A stretch of DNA of 64,000 nucleotides from Rhizobium sp. 18055 (GCF_902706285.1 NZ_CACSKD010000007.1:224440-288439), one strand, 5' to 3'; shown: positions 32,042 through 42,027, counted from the stretch's first letter. The notes: generated from the letters alone by a model not told the origin. A program made the numbers and translations.

Positions 32042-33247
32042 TTAGCCCTTGTTCTTGTTGTAGACGTCGAAGAAGACGGCGGCGAGAAGCACGAGGCCCT
32101 TGACCATCTGCTGGAAGTCGATGCCGAGACCGACGATCGACATGCCGTTGTTCATCACACCCATGATGAACGCGCCGATGACGGCACCGGTGATCTTGCC
32201 AACGCCGCCGGATGCCGAAGCACCGCCGATGAAGCAGGCCGCGATGACGTCGAGCTCGAAGCCGACGCCGGCCTTCGGCGTTGCCGAGTTGAGGCGCAGC
32301 GCGATGATCATGCCGGCCAGACCGGCCAGAACGCCCATGTTGACGAACGTCAGGAAGCTCAAGCGCTCGGTGTTGATACCAGAGAGCTTGGTGGCCTTCT
32401 CATTGCCGCCGAGAGCGTAGATGCGACGACCGATGGTGGTCTTGCGGGTGACGAAGGCGTAGATCGCGATCAGCACCAGCATGACGACGAGAACGTTCGG
32501 CAGGCCGCGATAGCTCGACAGCAGGTAGCCGATCCACAGGATCGCCAATGAAACGATGATGTTCTGGATGATGAAGAAGCTCGTCGGCTCGACATCGATG
32601 CCGTGGCTCTCGTTGACCTTGCGGCGGCGCCAGGCGAGGTAGAACAGGACGATCGGCAGGATGATGGTCAGGATCATCGAGGTCGACTGAACCGGCGTAC
32701 CGGCGATGTCGATCATGTCGCCCGGCAGGAAGCCAGTGCTGATGACCTGGAATTCCTTCGGAAACGGTCCGATGTTCTTGCCGTTCAGCACCGTCAGCGT
32801 CAGGCCGCGGAACACCAGCATGCCGGCAAGCGTGACGATGAACGACGGAATGCGGTGATAGGCGATGAAATAGCCCTGCGCCGCGCCGATCATGCCGCCG
32901 ACAGCCAGGCAGATCAGTGCCGCGAGCCAGTAGTTCATGCCCCAGGAGACGGTGAAGATGGCGGCCAGCGCGCCGACGAAGGCGACGATCGAGCCGACCG
33001 AAAGGTCGATATGCCCGGCGACGATGACCAGCAACATGCCCAGCGCCATGATGACGATGAACGAGTTCTGCAGGACGAGGTTCGTCAGGTTGACCGGCTT
33101 GAACAGGATGCCGCCGGTGTAGAACTGGAAGAACACCATGATTGCGACCAGCGCAATCAGCATGCCGTATTCGCGAATGTTACCGCGGATGTAGTCGGTA
33201 ACGGATACGACGTTGCTTTCCTCGGTTGTTTGGTTGACCGGCGTCAT
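32042..33247 (-). CDS. gguB: Sugar ABC transporter permease GguB
   Basis: 401 residues with about ten hydrophobic segments of the BPD_transp_2 (XylH/RbsC) type. Signatures: VIVAGHIDLSVGSIVAFVG and the EAA-like ALGGNEKATKLSGINT loop, then FIGGASASGGVG. Its ATG shares one base with the gguA stop (TAATG) after GGGGAG, so the two are coupled. With GguA and ChvE it imports sugars such as galactose, glucose and arabinose across the inner membrane. Confidence 0.95.
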   Translation of the reverse strand: MTPVNQTTEESNVVSVTDYIRGNIREYGMLIALVAIMVFFQFYTGGILFKPVNLTNLVLQNSFIVIMALGMLLVIVAGHIDLSVGSIVAFVGALAAIFTVSWGMNYWLAALICLAVGGMIGAAQGYFIAYHRIPSFIVTLAGMLVFRGLTLTVLNGKNIGPFPKEFQVISTGFLPGDMIDIAGTPVQSTSMILTIILPIVLFYLAWRRRKVNESHGIDVEPTSFFIIQNIIVSLAILWIGYLLSSYRGLPNVLVVMLVLIAIYAFVTRKTTIGRRIYALGGNEKATKLSGINTERLSFLTFVNMGVLAGLAGMIIALRLNSATPKAGVGFELDVIAACFIGGASASGGVGKITGAVIGAFIMGVMNNGMSIVGLGIDFQQMVKGLVLLAAVFFDVYNKNKG

Positions 33248-34782
33248 TACTTCTTCTCCCCTGAACGCATGATAGCGCGCATGATCGTTTCCTGGCTTGC
33301 TTCTCCCTTCGGCAGTTCGGCGACGATGCGTCCTTCATTCATGACGTAAATGCGGTCGCACGTACCGAGCAGTTCAGGCATTTCCGATGAGATCATCAGA
33401 ACGCCTTTTCCATCGGCGGCAAGCTGGTTGATGATAGTATAAATTTCGTATTTTGCACCGACATCGATACCGCGCGTCGGTTCGTCGAGGATCAGCACCT
33501 CCGGATCGGAGAACAGCCACTTCGACAGCACGACCTTCTGCTGGTTGCCGCCGGAGAGATTGACCGTTTCCTGGAACACACCCGAAGAGCGGATGCGAAG
33601 CTTCGATCGGTAGTCGGTCGCAACCCGCATTTCCTTGATATCGTCGATGATATCGTTCTTGGAAATGCCGGCCAGATTGGCAAGCGACGTGTTGTGCATG
33701 ATGTTGTCGTTGAGCACCAGACCGAGATGCTTGCGGTCTTCGGTGACGTAGGCAAGGCCTGAATCGATCGCCTTGCGCACGGTGCTGGTATCGACGGCCT
33801 TGCCGTTGACCAGCACTTCACCGGTGATCTTGTGGCCATAGGACTTGCCGAACACGCTCATCGCAAATTCGGTTCGGCCGGCACCCATCAGGCCGGCAAT
33901 GCCGACCACTTCGCCCTTGCGGACGGTGACGTTGATGTCGTGCAGCACCTGGCGATCGCGGTGCTGCTGGTGGAAGGCGTTCCAGTTCTTGACCTCGAGG
34001 ATCGTCTCGCCGATCGGCACGGAGCGCGGCGGATAACGGTCAGCCAGATCGCGGCCCACCATGTTCTTGATGATCACGTCTTCGCTGATCTCATCGGTGC
34101 GACAGTCGAGTGTCTTCACGGTCATGCCGTCACGCAGAACGGTGATCTGGTCGGCGACCTTGCGGATCTCGTTCAGCTTGTGAGAAATGATGATCGACGT
34201 GATGCCCTGGTTGCGGAACTCGATCAGGAGATTCAGCAGCGCATCGGAATCCTTTTCGTTGAGAGACGCGGTCGGCTCGTCGAGGATCAGGAGCTTCACG
34301 CTCTTTGACAATGCCTTGGCGATCTCGACCAGCTGCTGCTTGCCAACGCCGATATCCGTCACCAGCGTGTTGGGCGATTCACGCAAGCCCACCTTGGCGA
34401 GGAGCGTCTTGGTCTTGTTGAAGGTCTGTTCCCAGCTGATGATGCCGTTGCTGGCATTCTCGTTGCCGAGGAAGATGTTTTCGCCGATCGACAGGTGCGG
34501 CACCAGCGCCAGCTCCTGGTGGATGATGACGATGCCGATTTCTTCACTGTCCTTCAGGGCCTTGAAGTTACGCACGTCACCTTCGTAGGCGATTTCACCG
34601 TCATAGGATCCGGCTGGGTAAACACCGGAAAGAACTTTCATCAGGGTCGACTTGCCGGCCCCATTTTCCCCCACCAAAGCATGGATTTCACCCTGCCGAA
34701 CCTTGAGGTTCACATTCTCCAGCGCTTTCACGCCCGGGAACGTCTTGGTGATGTTCCGCATTTCGAGGATTATATTGTCCAT
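33247..34782 (-). CDS. gguA: Sugar ABC transporter ATP-binding protein GguA (two ABC domains)
   Basis: 511 residues from ATG 34782; an in-frame TTG two codons earlier is possible. Two fused nucleotide-binding domains: Walker [10 protein letters not shown] near residue 36, Walker [16 protein letters not shown]; second domain with degenerate Walker [11 protein letters not shown], signature LSGGNQQKV and [13 protein letters not shown]. This asymmetry is normal in the RbsA/XylG/MglA family. Energises import with GguB and ChvE. A strong stem-loop separates it from chvE. Confidence 0.96.
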   Translation of the reverse strand: MDNIILEMRNITKTFPGVKALENVNLKVRQGEIHALVGENGAGKSTLMKVLSGVYPAGSYDGEIAYEGDVRNFKALKDSEEIGIVIIHQELALVPHLSIGENIFLGNENASNGIISWEQTFNKTKTLLAKVGLRESPNTLVTDIGVGKQQLVEIAKALSKSVKLLILDEPTASLNEKDSDALLNLLIEFRNQGITSIIISHKLNEIRKVADQITVLRDGMTVKTLDCRTDEISEDVIIKNMVGRDLADRYPPRSVPIGETILEVKNWNAFHQQHRDRQVLHDINVTVRKGEVVGIAGLMGAGRTEFAMSVFGKSYGHKITGEVLVNGKAVDTSTVRKAIDSGLAYVTEDRKHLGLVLNDNIMHNTSLANLAGISKNDIIDDIKEMRVATDYRSKLRIRSSGVFQETVNLSGGNQQKVVLSKWLFSDPEVLILDEPTRGIDVGAKYEIYTIINQLAADGKGVLMISSEMPELLGTCDRIYVMNEGRIVAELPKGEASQETIMRAIMRSGEKK

Positions 34783-34840
34783 AGTCAATATCCAACGCCA
34801 GCGACCGGAAACTCGGCGTGACGATCATAAAATTGAAGAC

Positions 34841-34865
34841 CGAAACCCGCAAGATGCGGGTTTCG
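34841..34865 (-). other. Intercistronic attenuator-like stem-loop, chvE / gguA
   Basis: Perfect 11-bp stem 34841-34851 with 34855-34865, 3-nt loop. On the minus strand it is followed by GTCTTCAATTTTATG. It lies 16 bases after the chvE stop. In binding-protein operons such hairpins protect the 5' transcript, so the binding protein is made in excess over the transporter. Confidence 0.7.
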
Positions 34866-34881
34866 GCCGACTTGGAACAGA

Positions 34882-35946
34882 TTACTTCAGCTGGTCAGCC
34901 TTGTAGTAACCGCCTTCGACGAGGATCTTCTCGTAGTTGGTCTTGTCGACAGCAACTGGAGTGAGCAGGTACGAAGGAATGACCTTGACGCCGTTGTCGT
35001 AGGTCTTGGTGTCGTTGACTTCAGGCTCCTTGCCTTCCATCAGCGCGTTGACCATGCCGACGGTAACCTTTGCGAGGTCACGGGTGTCCTTGAAGATCGT
35101 CGAGTGCTGTTCGCCAGCGATGATCGACTTGACCGAAGGAACTTCAGCGTCCTGGCCGGATACGACTGGCAGCGGCTGATCAGGCGTACCGTAGCCGACG
35201 CCCTTCAGCGACGAGATGATGCCGATGGACAGACCGTCGTAAGGCGACAGAACGGCATCGACCTTGGCGTCGGTGTAGTTGGCGGAGAGCAGGTTATCCA
35301 TACGAGCCTGGGCCGTTGCCGGGTCCCAACGCAGCGTACCGACCTTGTCCATGCCAACCTGGCCGGACTTTACGACAAGCTTGCCGCTGTCGATGTAAGG
35401 CTGGAGAACCGACATTGCGCCGTCGTAGAAGAAGAAGGCGTTGTTGTCGTCAGGCGAACCACCGAAAAGCTCGATGTTGAACGGGCCCTTGCCATCCTTG
35501 AGGCCGAGCGCGTCAACGATGGAACCAGCCTGCAGAACGCCGACCTTGAAGTTGTCGAACGTCGCGTAATAATCGACGTTGCCGGAATCGCGGATCAGAC
35601 GGTCATAAGCGATGACCTTGATGCCTGCGTCATGGGCCTTCTGGAGAACGTCGGAAAGCGTCGTGCCGTCGATAGCGGCAATGACGAGAACCTTCGCGCC
35701 CTTGGTGACCATGTTCTCGATCTGAGACAGCTGGTTCGGAATGTCGTCGTCAGCGTACTGCAGGTCGGTGGTGTAACCGGCGTCCTGGAGCTGCTTGACG
35801 ATGTTGTTACCGTCGTCGATCCAGCGGGCGGACGACTTGGTAGGCATGGCAATGCCGACGGTTCCCTTGTCGGCTGCAATAGCCGGCATTACGAACGAAG
35901 CGACGCCGAAGGCGGCCGCTGCCATCAATGAGATAATGGATTTCAT
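34882..35946 (-). CDS. chvE: Periplasmic sugar-binding protein ChvE
   Basis: 354 residues with a signal peptide ([17 protein letters not shown]). Mature start [22 protein letters not shown]. Ligand-pocket signatures follow ([54 protein letters not shown]). This is the glucose/galactose/arabinose-binding protein of the GguAB transporter. In Agrobacterium it also presents sugars to the VirA virulence sensor and to chemoreceptors. Start follows GGGAGAGAGAG. Divergent from gbpR, its known regulator. Confidence 0.97.
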   Translation of the reverse strand: MKSIISLMAAAAFGVASFVMPAIAADKGTVGIAMPTKSSARWIDDGNNIVKQLQDAGYTTDLQYADDDIPNQLSQIENMVTKGAKVLVIAAIDGTTLSDVLQKAHDAGIKVIAYDRLIRDSGNVDYYATFDNFKVGVLQAGSIVDALGLKDGKGPFNIELFGGSPDDNNAFFFYDGAMSVLQPYIDSGKLVVKSGQVGMDKVGTLRWDPATAQARMDNLLSANYTDAKVDAVLSPYDGLSIGIISSLKGVGYGTPDQPLPVVSGQDAEVPSVKSIIAGEQHSTIFKDTRDLAKVTVGMVNALMEGKEPEVNDTKTYDNGVKVIPSYLLTPVAVDKTNYEKILVEGGYYKADQLK

Positions 35947-36218
35947 CTCTCTCTCCCTAAGTTAAATAAATACGCGAGCGACTCCTCGCCCGCCCCGAAA
36001 CTGTGGCAGGTTCCGTATTGGATGATACTTCAGATGGTGAGAAACGAAGTAGGTCTCCTCCACGCCCTCACACGTGTTGTGTGCCAACCAGCGCACGGCG
36101 GCAAACTGGTATGGATTCCTATAACTGTCAAATAGAATAACTGGCAAAAGGCATAACAAATTTGGTATATCGTTAAAAAGTATTACTTTTGATGGAACGC
36201 AGTGGGGAGGCTGCAACC
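35947..36218. promoter_or_regulatory. Divergent control region of gbpR and chvE
   Basis: 272 bases between the two starts, markedly AT-rich in its right half (36120-36192, with TTTGGTATATCGTTAAAAAG). LysR-type regulators such as GbpR bind the region between themselves and their target. I see candidate T-N11-A-type dyads but cannot define one site with confidence. Confidence 0.5.
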
Positions 36219-37223
36219 ATGACGATTAATTCAGGGCATACGGCATTAGACAACGTGGATATACACACAGACATTTTTGGGGATGACGGCCTTTTACGGG
36301 CGGGACTTAAGCTGAATCACCTGCGCATGATCGTCGCAATCGAAGATAGCGGCCAGATTTCGGCCGCTGCCGAGGCGCTGAACATTTCCCAGCCCGCTGC
36401 ATCGCGAATGCTGTCGGAAATGGAGACGATCGTGAAGACGCCGCTCTACGAGCGCGTCGCCCGCGGCGTGGTCCTGACCACCTTCGGCGAGGCACTCGCC
36501 AGACGTGCGCGCAAGATCATGCTGGAGCTGCGCGAGGCAAGCCGCGAGATCGCCGAACTGCGCACCGGCAAGGGCGGATCGGTCTATATCGGCGCCGTCA
36601 CCGCGCCGGCCATGAGCCTCGTCGTTCCGGCCATCAAGGAGATCCGAACGGCGCTCCCCGGCATCGAGGTCAACATCCAGGTCGAGACCAGCAACGTGCT
36701 GGCGCGCGAGCTTCTGGCTGCCCGCCACGATTTCATCATCAGCCGCATCCCCGACGACCTCAACCCCCGTCTCTTTCAGGTGCAGGAGATCGGCGTCGAG
36801 CGCGCCTGCCTGATCGTGCGCAGCGGCCACCCTTTGCTCAAGAAGGGGACCGCCAGTCTTTCCGACCTCACCGAATACGACTGGGTGTTTCAGCCACCGG
36901 GAACGCTGCTGCGCCGGACGGTCGAGGATCTGTTCCTGTCGCGCGGCGTGGCGCTGCCTGAAAACATCGTCAACACCTCGTCGCTGCTGCTCACCTGCGC
37001 GATCATCTGCCAGACCGACGCGATCGCCCCGATCGCCATCGACGTCGCCCACTTCCTGGCAACGCAGCGCTCGCGCGCTTCCGATGTCCGCGTGCTGCCG
37101 ATCGACTTCGAGATCAATGTCCGGCCGTACAGCCTGATTACCGCGAGAGAGCGCGCCCTGCCGCCGAGCGCCCGGCTGCTTTACGATCTGGTGCTGGCGG
37201 AAAGCAACAAGGGCGGCGGTTGA
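36219..37223 (+). CDS. gbpR: LysR-type regulator GbpR
   Basis: 334 residues from ATG 36219, which has GGGGAGG 8 bases upstream; an earlier ATG (36192) has no site. LysR helix-turn-helix: LNHLRMIVAIEDSGQISAA-type start, then LNISQPAASRMLSEME, then a periplasmic-binding-like effector domain (GAVTAPAMSLVVPAIKEI). In Agrobacterium GbpR activates chvE in response to the imported sugars and represses itself. Divergent placement next to chvE supports the identification. Confidence 0.93.
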   Translation: MTINSGHTALDNVDIHTDIFGDDGLLRAGLKLNHLRMIVAIEDSGQISAAAEALNISQPAASRMLSEMETIVKTPLYERVARGVVLTTFGEALARRARKIMLELREASREIAELRTGKGGSVYIGAVTAPAMSLVVPAIKEIRTALPGIEVNIQVETSNVLARELLAARHDFIISRIPDDLNPRLFQVQEIGVERACLIVRSGHPLLKKGTASLSDLTEYDWVFQPPGTLLRRTVEDLFLSRGVALPENIVNTSSLLLTCAIICQTDAIAPIAIDVAHFLATQRSRASDVRVLPIDFEINVRPYSLITARERALPPSARLLYDLVLAESNKGGG

Positions 37224-37335
37224 CGCAGTCAGGCGGCGCGGACAGTCGGGCGATGGCTGACAAGCCCGCGCCATCTTGACAAGCTCCGCGCCATCTTGAT
37301 CGGATCTTATGCGCCTTCGCGAAAGGGAGGCGTCC

Positions 37336-37830
37336 ATGCTGTTCGGGCAATCGGTGTTCCAGTCGGTCCTCAATCGTCTGAAAGAGGAAGACGAGGATCT
37401 GTCGGAAGATGCTACCCCTGCGTCGCATCGCGTCCCCGGCTTCACCACCACCCTCGCCTTCGATGTCATGGAAGGCGTTTCCGCCCCCTCGGCGCAGCCG
37501 GGCCAGGCATATATCGACAATCTGGAAGTCGAGGCAGCGCCGACGCCGGTTGAGCACGCCCCTGTCCCACCCGAACCGGAGCCCGAACCTGAACCGGTGA
37601 TGCCCGCCCATCTCGCCCGCACCGCAGCAGACGACATCGCCGCCGAACTCGCCATTTCAGCCAGCGACACGGTCCAGAGCCTCGGCGACAAGCGTCGCAG
37701 CTTCGCAAAGGCCAATCACCCCGACGGCGTCCATCCGCTGTTTCGCGACAACGCCAACAAGCGCATGACGATCGCCAACCTGCTGATCGATGAAGCCATC
37801 AGGCGCCAGGGCCGCAGCAGGAGCCGCTGA
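37336..37830 (+). CDS. Small protein with C-terminal J-domain-like module
   Basis: 164 residues from ATG 37336 (AAAGGGAGG upstream). Residues 70-92 are Pro/Glu repeats (PEPEPEPEP). From about 95 to 156 the sequence fits a short DnaJ domain: helix II ending KRRSFAKAN, the HPD motif at 128-130, then helix III ANKRMTIANLLIDEAI. J-domains stimulate DnaK ATPase. Domain position at the C-terminus and absence of Gly/Phe or zinc regions mark a specialised type III co-chaperone or a degenerate one. Its stop abuts that of the next gene on the other strand. Confidence 0.7.
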   Translation: MLFGQSVFQSVLNRLKEEDEDLSEDATPASHRVPGFTTTLAFDVMEGVSAPSAQPGQAYIDNLEVEAAPTPVEHAPVPPEPEPEPEPVMPAHLARTAADDIAAELAISASDTVQSLGDKRRSFAKANHPDGVHPLFRDNANKRMTIANLLIDEAIRRQGRSRSR

Positions 37831-38079
37831 TTATTCGGCGTCCTTGGAAACGTCCTGCGTTTCGGTCTCGTCAACGGCTTTCTCTGCCGCAGGCTCCGGC
37901 GGTTTGTAGCTCCACAACAGAACATAGGCGGCGTAAACCCCGGCACCGGCCGACAGGACTGCCCAGAAGGGATCGCCCTTGGTGGCTTCCATCAAGGTCC
38001 AGCCGAAGCAGACCACGACGATAAGGACGCGGACCCACAATGCGCGGTAGGCCGGGTGGCTCGGATCGATCAGCTGCAT
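37831..38079 (-). CDS. Small two-helix membrane protein, unknown
   Basis: 82 residues: polar N-terminus with RVLIVVVCFGWTLMEAT as helix 1, AVLSAGAGVYAAYVLLWSY as helix 2, then an acidic Pro/Glu/Asp tail. GGGA lies before ATG 38079. No family name recognised, but the topology and size are common among rhizobial inner-membrane proteins. Its stop (TTA, 37831-37833) is immediately adjacent to the TGA of the convergent J-domain gene, with no spacer for a terminator. Confidence 0.75.
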   Translation of the reverse strand: MQLIDPSHPAYRALWVRVLIVVVCFGWTLMEATKGDPFWAVLSAGAGVYAAYVLLWSYKPPEPAAEKAVDETETQDVSKDAE

Positions 38080-38247
38080 CTCATTCCCATATGTAAGACT
38101 GTCACACGTCTTTAAGACGGTTTGTTAAAATGTGAAAGAGCCGCAGACTTGACGGCGCACAGATAAAATGGAATGAAAATTCCACAAAGATACAAATTCG
38201 GTTCATTCATTCCGCACTCAGGGAAGCCGAATTCAAGGGAGGAAGTC

Positions 38248-39240
38248 ATGACAGTCAGATTTGGTCTTCTCGGCGCCGGTCGTATCGGCAAGGTTCACGC
38301 CAAGGCGGTTAGCGCCGATGCGAACGCCACGCTGGTCGCCGTTGCCGACGCATTTCCGGAGGCAGCCAATGCCATCGCATCGGCCTATGGCTGCGACGTC
38401 CGCACCATCGAGGCGATCGAATCGGCGAAGGATATCGACGCCGTCGTTATCTGCACGCCGACCGACACCCATGCCGACCTGATCGAGCGCTTCGCGCGCG
38501 CCGGCAAGGCGATCTTCTGCGAAAAGCCCGTCGACCTCGACGTCAGCAGGGTCAGGGCCTGCATCAAGGTCGTCGATGAGACCAAGGGCAAGCTGATGGT
38601 CGGCTTCAACCGCCGCTTCGATCCGCATTTCATGGCCGTGCGCAAGGCGATCGACGATGGCCGCATCGGCGACGTCGAAATGGTGACGATCACCTCGCGC
38701 GATCCAGGCGCCCCCGGCGTCGATTACATCAAGCGCTCCGGCGGCATCTTCCGCGACATGACCATCCATGACTTCGACATGGCCCGCTTCCTGCTCGGCG
38801 AAGAGCCGGTCGCCGTCACCGCGACCGCCGCCGTCCTCGTCGACAAGGCGATCGGCGAAGCCGGCGATTACGACAGCGTCTCGGTCATCCTCCAGACCAG
38901 ATCAGGCAAGCAGGCAATAATCTCCAACTCGCGCCGCGCCACCTATGGCTACGACCAGCGCATCGAGGTGCACGGCTCCAAGGGCATGGTCTCGGCCGAG
39001 AACCAGCGCCCGGTCTCCATCGAGGTCGCCAATGGCGAAGGCTACACCCGCCCGCCGCTACACGATTTCTTCATGACCCGCTACACCGAAGCCTATGCCA
39101 ACGAGATCGCAGCCTTCATCGCCGCCATCGAAAAGGGTGCCAAGATTTCGCCCTCCGGCGCCGACGGCCTCGCAGCATTGGCGCTTGCCGACGCAGCACT
39201 CCAGTCCGTCAAGGAAGGCAAGCTCATCAAGATCGGCTGA
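38248..39240 (+). CDS. iolG: myo-Inositol 2-dehydrogenase (IolG/IdhA type)
   Basis: 330 residues from ATG 38248 (GGGAGGAAG upstream). GFO/IDH/MocA fold: NAD motif FGLLGAGRIG, EKPVD with the catalytic Lys, and RDMTIHDFDMARF with the catalytic Asp/His. Best fit is inositol 2-dehydrogenase, which oxidises myo-inositol to scyllo-inosose with NAD+. Related scyllo-inositol or chiro-inositol dehydrogenases cannot be excluded. Other iol genes are not adjacent. Ends at a strong terminator. Confidence 0.88.
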   Translation: MTVRFGLLGAGRIGKVHAKAVSADANATLVAVADAFPEAANAIASAYGCDVRTIEAIESAKDIDAVVICTPTDTHADLIERFARAGKAIFCEKPVDLDVSRVRACIKVVDETKGKLMVGFNRRFDPHFMAVRKAIDDGRIGDVEMVTITSRDPGAPGVDYIKRSGGIFRDMTIHDFDMARFLLGEEPVAVTATAAVLVDKAIGEAGDYDSVSVILQTRSGKQAIISNSRRATYGYDQRIEVHGSKGMVSAENQRPVSIEVANGEGYTRPPLHDFFMTRYTEAYANEIAAFIAAIEKGAKISPSGADGLAALALADAALQSVKEGKLIKIG

Positions 39241-39272
39241 CGGCCTTCTCCCGACCGAAAGCCGCAAATGAG

Positions 39273-39306
39273 ATGGCCGGGCCCCGACCCGGCCATTTCT
39301 TATTTT
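39273..39306 (+). terminator. Intrinsic terminator after the inositol dehydrogenase gene
   Basis: Perfect 9-bp stem 39273-39281 with 39288-39296 followed by TTCTTATTTTT. The remaining ~245 bases to 39549 hold no gene I can support. AT-rich DNA at 39470-39490 (CTATATAAATAATAT) is the likely promoter of the next gene. Confidence 0.85.
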
Positions 39307-39549
39307 TGCGCCGACCAGATCGCCGTCACCACGCCTGCCCAGCCAAAAACGGCCTGTAACATTCGGCCACGTCGATCACAAAGACGACCGTGGCGCCGGC
39401 CTCGCAAGTGCCCTGCTGGTGAAGGTACATTAGCAGATTTTGCGCACGTCTGGCGCGTGTAACAGAGTATGCTATATAAATAATATGATTGGATTCCCTC
39501 GGATTTCTGGCCATTTGTGGCAACCTCCGATGAAATGGAAAACCAATAA

Positions 39550-40695
39550 ATGGCGGATGTATCGAGCTCTTCCGGGCGCATTGGCAGTCTCGACGGGTTG
39601 CGCGGTTTGGCCGCTTTATGGGTGCTCGTCGGCCACGCCATGCTGCTCACCGGCTGGCATCTTCCATTGATCGGCGATCCCGATCTCGGCGTCGATCTCT
39701 TCATCATGCTCTCCGGCTTCCTGATGGTGTTTCACTATCAGCTGCGCGAAAGCAGGGAGCCCTGGACCGAGGTTTCGACATGGTCGAGCTTCTGGACGCG
39801 CCGCTTCTTCCGCATCGCGCCGCTCTACTACGTCATACTGGCCATCGCCATCGCGCTTGGCCCGATCATCTTCCAGAGCCGCATGGTCATCGACCATTTC
39901 CTCAACGTCACGCCGCAACTCCCCGAGCGCTATCTCGACGGCAGCCTCGAAAACATCGCGCTCCATGTCAGCTTCCTGTTCGGCCTGTCGCCGGGCCACG
40001 CTTTCCGCACGCCGCTGCCGGACTGGAGCATCAGCCTGGAAATGCAGTTCTATGCCGTTCTGCCGTTCCTGATGCTTTTCGTTCAGAGACTGGGCTGGCT
40101 GCGCGGCAGCGTCGGTATCGTCGTCGCCGGCGTGCTGTTCGCAACCGCCATCCGCATCGCCGGCATCAACTTCCCGATGCCGGCCTTCCTGCCGCTGAAG
40201 ATGCACGTCTTTGCGGCCGGAATGCTGCTGGCGGCCGCATTGAACACCAGCCGTGAGCGGGCTTTCGTGCACTATCTTCTGGCGCTCATGTTTGTCGCGA
40301 TACCGATCGGCGGCGGCATGACGCTGCTGCGCGAAATCGTCCGGCTCGGGCTTGTCACTGCCTTCTTCGCGCTGATCTTCCACGCCCACCTGCCGAGGCC
40401 GCTCGCCGGTCCGCTGAACCGCATCTCGGACTTCATGGGCAACCGCTTCTGCCATGAGCTCGGCGAACTGTCGTTCGGCGCCTATCTGATCCATCTGCTG
40501 ATCATGCAGCCGGTCATCGCCCAGTTGATGCAGGCCTATGGACATTCGATCAGCGATTTCCAGCGCTTCCTGCTGTCGATCGCCATCACCATCCCGATCG
40601 TCTACGCGCTCTCGGCAATCGGTCACCGGTTCATCGAGATGCAGGGCCAGAAGGTCGGCCGGATGCTGACCAGACGCCGGGCGCCTGCGGTCTGA
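39550..40695 (+). CDS. Membrane acyltransferase, family 3 (second copy)
   Basis: 381 residues. Begins IGSLDGLRGLAALWVLVGHAML (the R-x10-H motif), then GVDLFIMLSGFLM and RRFFRIAPLYYVI, and about ten membrane helices. Typical inner-membrane O-acyltransferase of OafA/ExoZ type that decorates surface polysaccharide or lipids. Little similarity to the copy at 23735 beyond motifs. Stands alone between the inositol dehydrogenase terminator and the convergent ROK gene. Confidence 0.9.
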   Translation: MADVSSSSGRIGSLDGLRGLAALWVLVGHAMLLTGWHLPLIGDPDLGVDLFIMLSGFLMVFHYQLRESREPWTEVSTWSSFWTRRFFRIAPLYYVILAIAIALGPIIFQSRMVIDHFLNVTPQLPERYLDGSLENIALHVSFLFGLSPGHAFRTPLPDWSISLEMQFYAVLPFLMLFVQRLGWLRGSVGIVVAGVLFATAIRIAGINFPMPAFLPLKMHVFAAGMLLAAALNTSRERAFVHYLLALMFVAIPIGGGMTLLREIVRLGLVTAFFALIFHAHLPRPLAGPLNRISDFMGNRFCHELGELSFGAYLIHLLIMQPVIAQLMQAYGHSISDFQRFLLSIAITIPIVYALSAIGHRFIEMQGQKVGRMLTRRRAPAV

Positions 40696-40719
40696 CCGCA
40701 ACTGCCTGCCCCCCTTTGC

Positions 40720-41934
40720 TCAGCCGAGCCCGGCTTGGACGATATCGCTGTCGATCACCGACAGCGCCCGGTTCAGATGGCCCTCGAACACCAGCAGCTG
40801 CTCGTCGAACACGATGCGCAGCTCCGGCATTCCCTCCATCCGCACCATATGCGACTGCGCAAGCCCTTCCTCGATCCCCTGACGCAGCAGATCATAGTAG
40901 CGCGTCCCCTGCCCGGTGATCGCCACGGGCATGCGCTCGGTGAGGCTGAGCAGGCGCGACAAGCCGTTGCCGAGCGCCACCCCCGCCTGCCGGAAGGCGA
41001 AGGCCGACATGCGATGCCCCTGCCGCGCCCTTGCGGCGATCTTGTCGAGCTCGCTGACCGGTACAAACTTTGCCGGGATGGTGTCGAGCGGCACCTCGAA
41101 GGCCATGCGCAGGATCGCGTAGAACCCCGCATAGGCCTCGATGCAGCCCCTGCTGCCGCATCGACACAGACCGCCACCGGCAACATGCAGCATGTGCCCG
41201 AAATTGGGCGCTGAGATCTCCCGCTCGCCCGGCCCCGTCTTCCGGACAATGCCGAGACCGATGCTATGTCCGAGCGAAAGCGCCGTCAGCGAACGCAGCC
41301 CGTCCGGATTGTTCGCCTCCTCGCGGGCGCCCAGCGCTGCCGCGACCAGCAGGGTCTCGTTGTCCAGAATGATCTTGGTCGGCCAGTCGGGCCTGAGCAC
41401 GGCTTCGAAATCGATCCGGTCGCTGCCGAAGATCGGCGACCACATCAGCACCGCCTCGTTCGAACTGACCAGCCCCTTGCTGCTGATCGAGATCAGCATG
41501 ATCTTGTCGCGGGCGATCCGCGACCGGCTGAGAATGCGCTCCAGCCCCTCGCGCACCGCAACCACGAACTGTGTCGCGCCGTCCGGATCGTGCGACCGCT
41601 CCTCGCTGAACCGGTCGATCAGCGTGCCGGCATAATCCACCAGCGAATATTGCACGCCATCCGACGAAATGATGACGACGATCAGATAGCCGCAATCGCG
41701 CCGTTGCCGGAACTGGACCCGTGGCCGCCCTCGCCCGCTGGCCGCCTGCTGCTCGGATTTCTCGATCACCTCAGCCTTTTCGAGGTCGGCCGTGATGGCG
41801 GAAATCGTCGCGGAGGAAAGCGCTGTGAAATCAGAAAGTTGAGTATGGGCCAGCGCGCCATGCCGGCGCAGGGCGGCAAGCACCAGCACGCTGTTGCGTT
41901 GCCGCACCAGCTCCGTACTCGACTTGGTCAGCAT
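40720..41934 (-). CDS. ROK-family transcriptional regulator (XylR/NagC type)
   Basis: 404 residues from ATG 41934 (LTKSSTELVRQRN); starts up to 41991 are possible because no clear ribosome site decides. N-terminal MarR-like HTH (ALAHTQLSDFTALSSATISAITADLE), then a sugar-kinase-like ROK domain with the Zn motif CRCGSRGCIEAYAG. The sugar-kinase catalytic DGT-type site is not evident, so it acts as a sensor. Divergent from the xylFHG-type operon, with a 19-bp palindrome between them, so it most likely represses that operon until the sugar is present. Confidence 0.88.
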   Translation of the reverse strand: MLTKSSTELVRQRNSVLVLAALRRHGALAHTQLSDFTALSSATISAITADLEKAEVIEKSEQQAASGRGRPRVQFRQRRDCGYLIVVIISSDGVQYSLVDYAGTLIDRFSEERSHDPDGATQFVVAVREGLERILSRSRIARDKIMLISISSKGLVSSNEAVLMWSPIFGSDRIDFEAVLRPDWPTKIILDNETLLVAAALGAREEANNPDGLRSLTALSLGHSIGLGIVRKTGPGEREISAPNFGHMLHVAGGGLCRCGSRGCIEAYAGFYAILRMAFEVPLDTIPAKFVPVSELDKIAARARQGHRMSAFAFRQAGVALGNGLSRLLSLTERMPVAITGQGTRYYDLLRQGIEEGLAQSHMVRMEGMPELRIVFDEQLLVFEGHLNRALSVIDSDIVQAGLG

Positions 41935-42027
41935 AAAGGCCGCCCTATCCCTGCGTGCATCCCACCCTCGTTCACACGACATCTCCGGCAACTTTCAGGT
42001 GCGAACCACTTAGCCGGTAGTGCAGTG

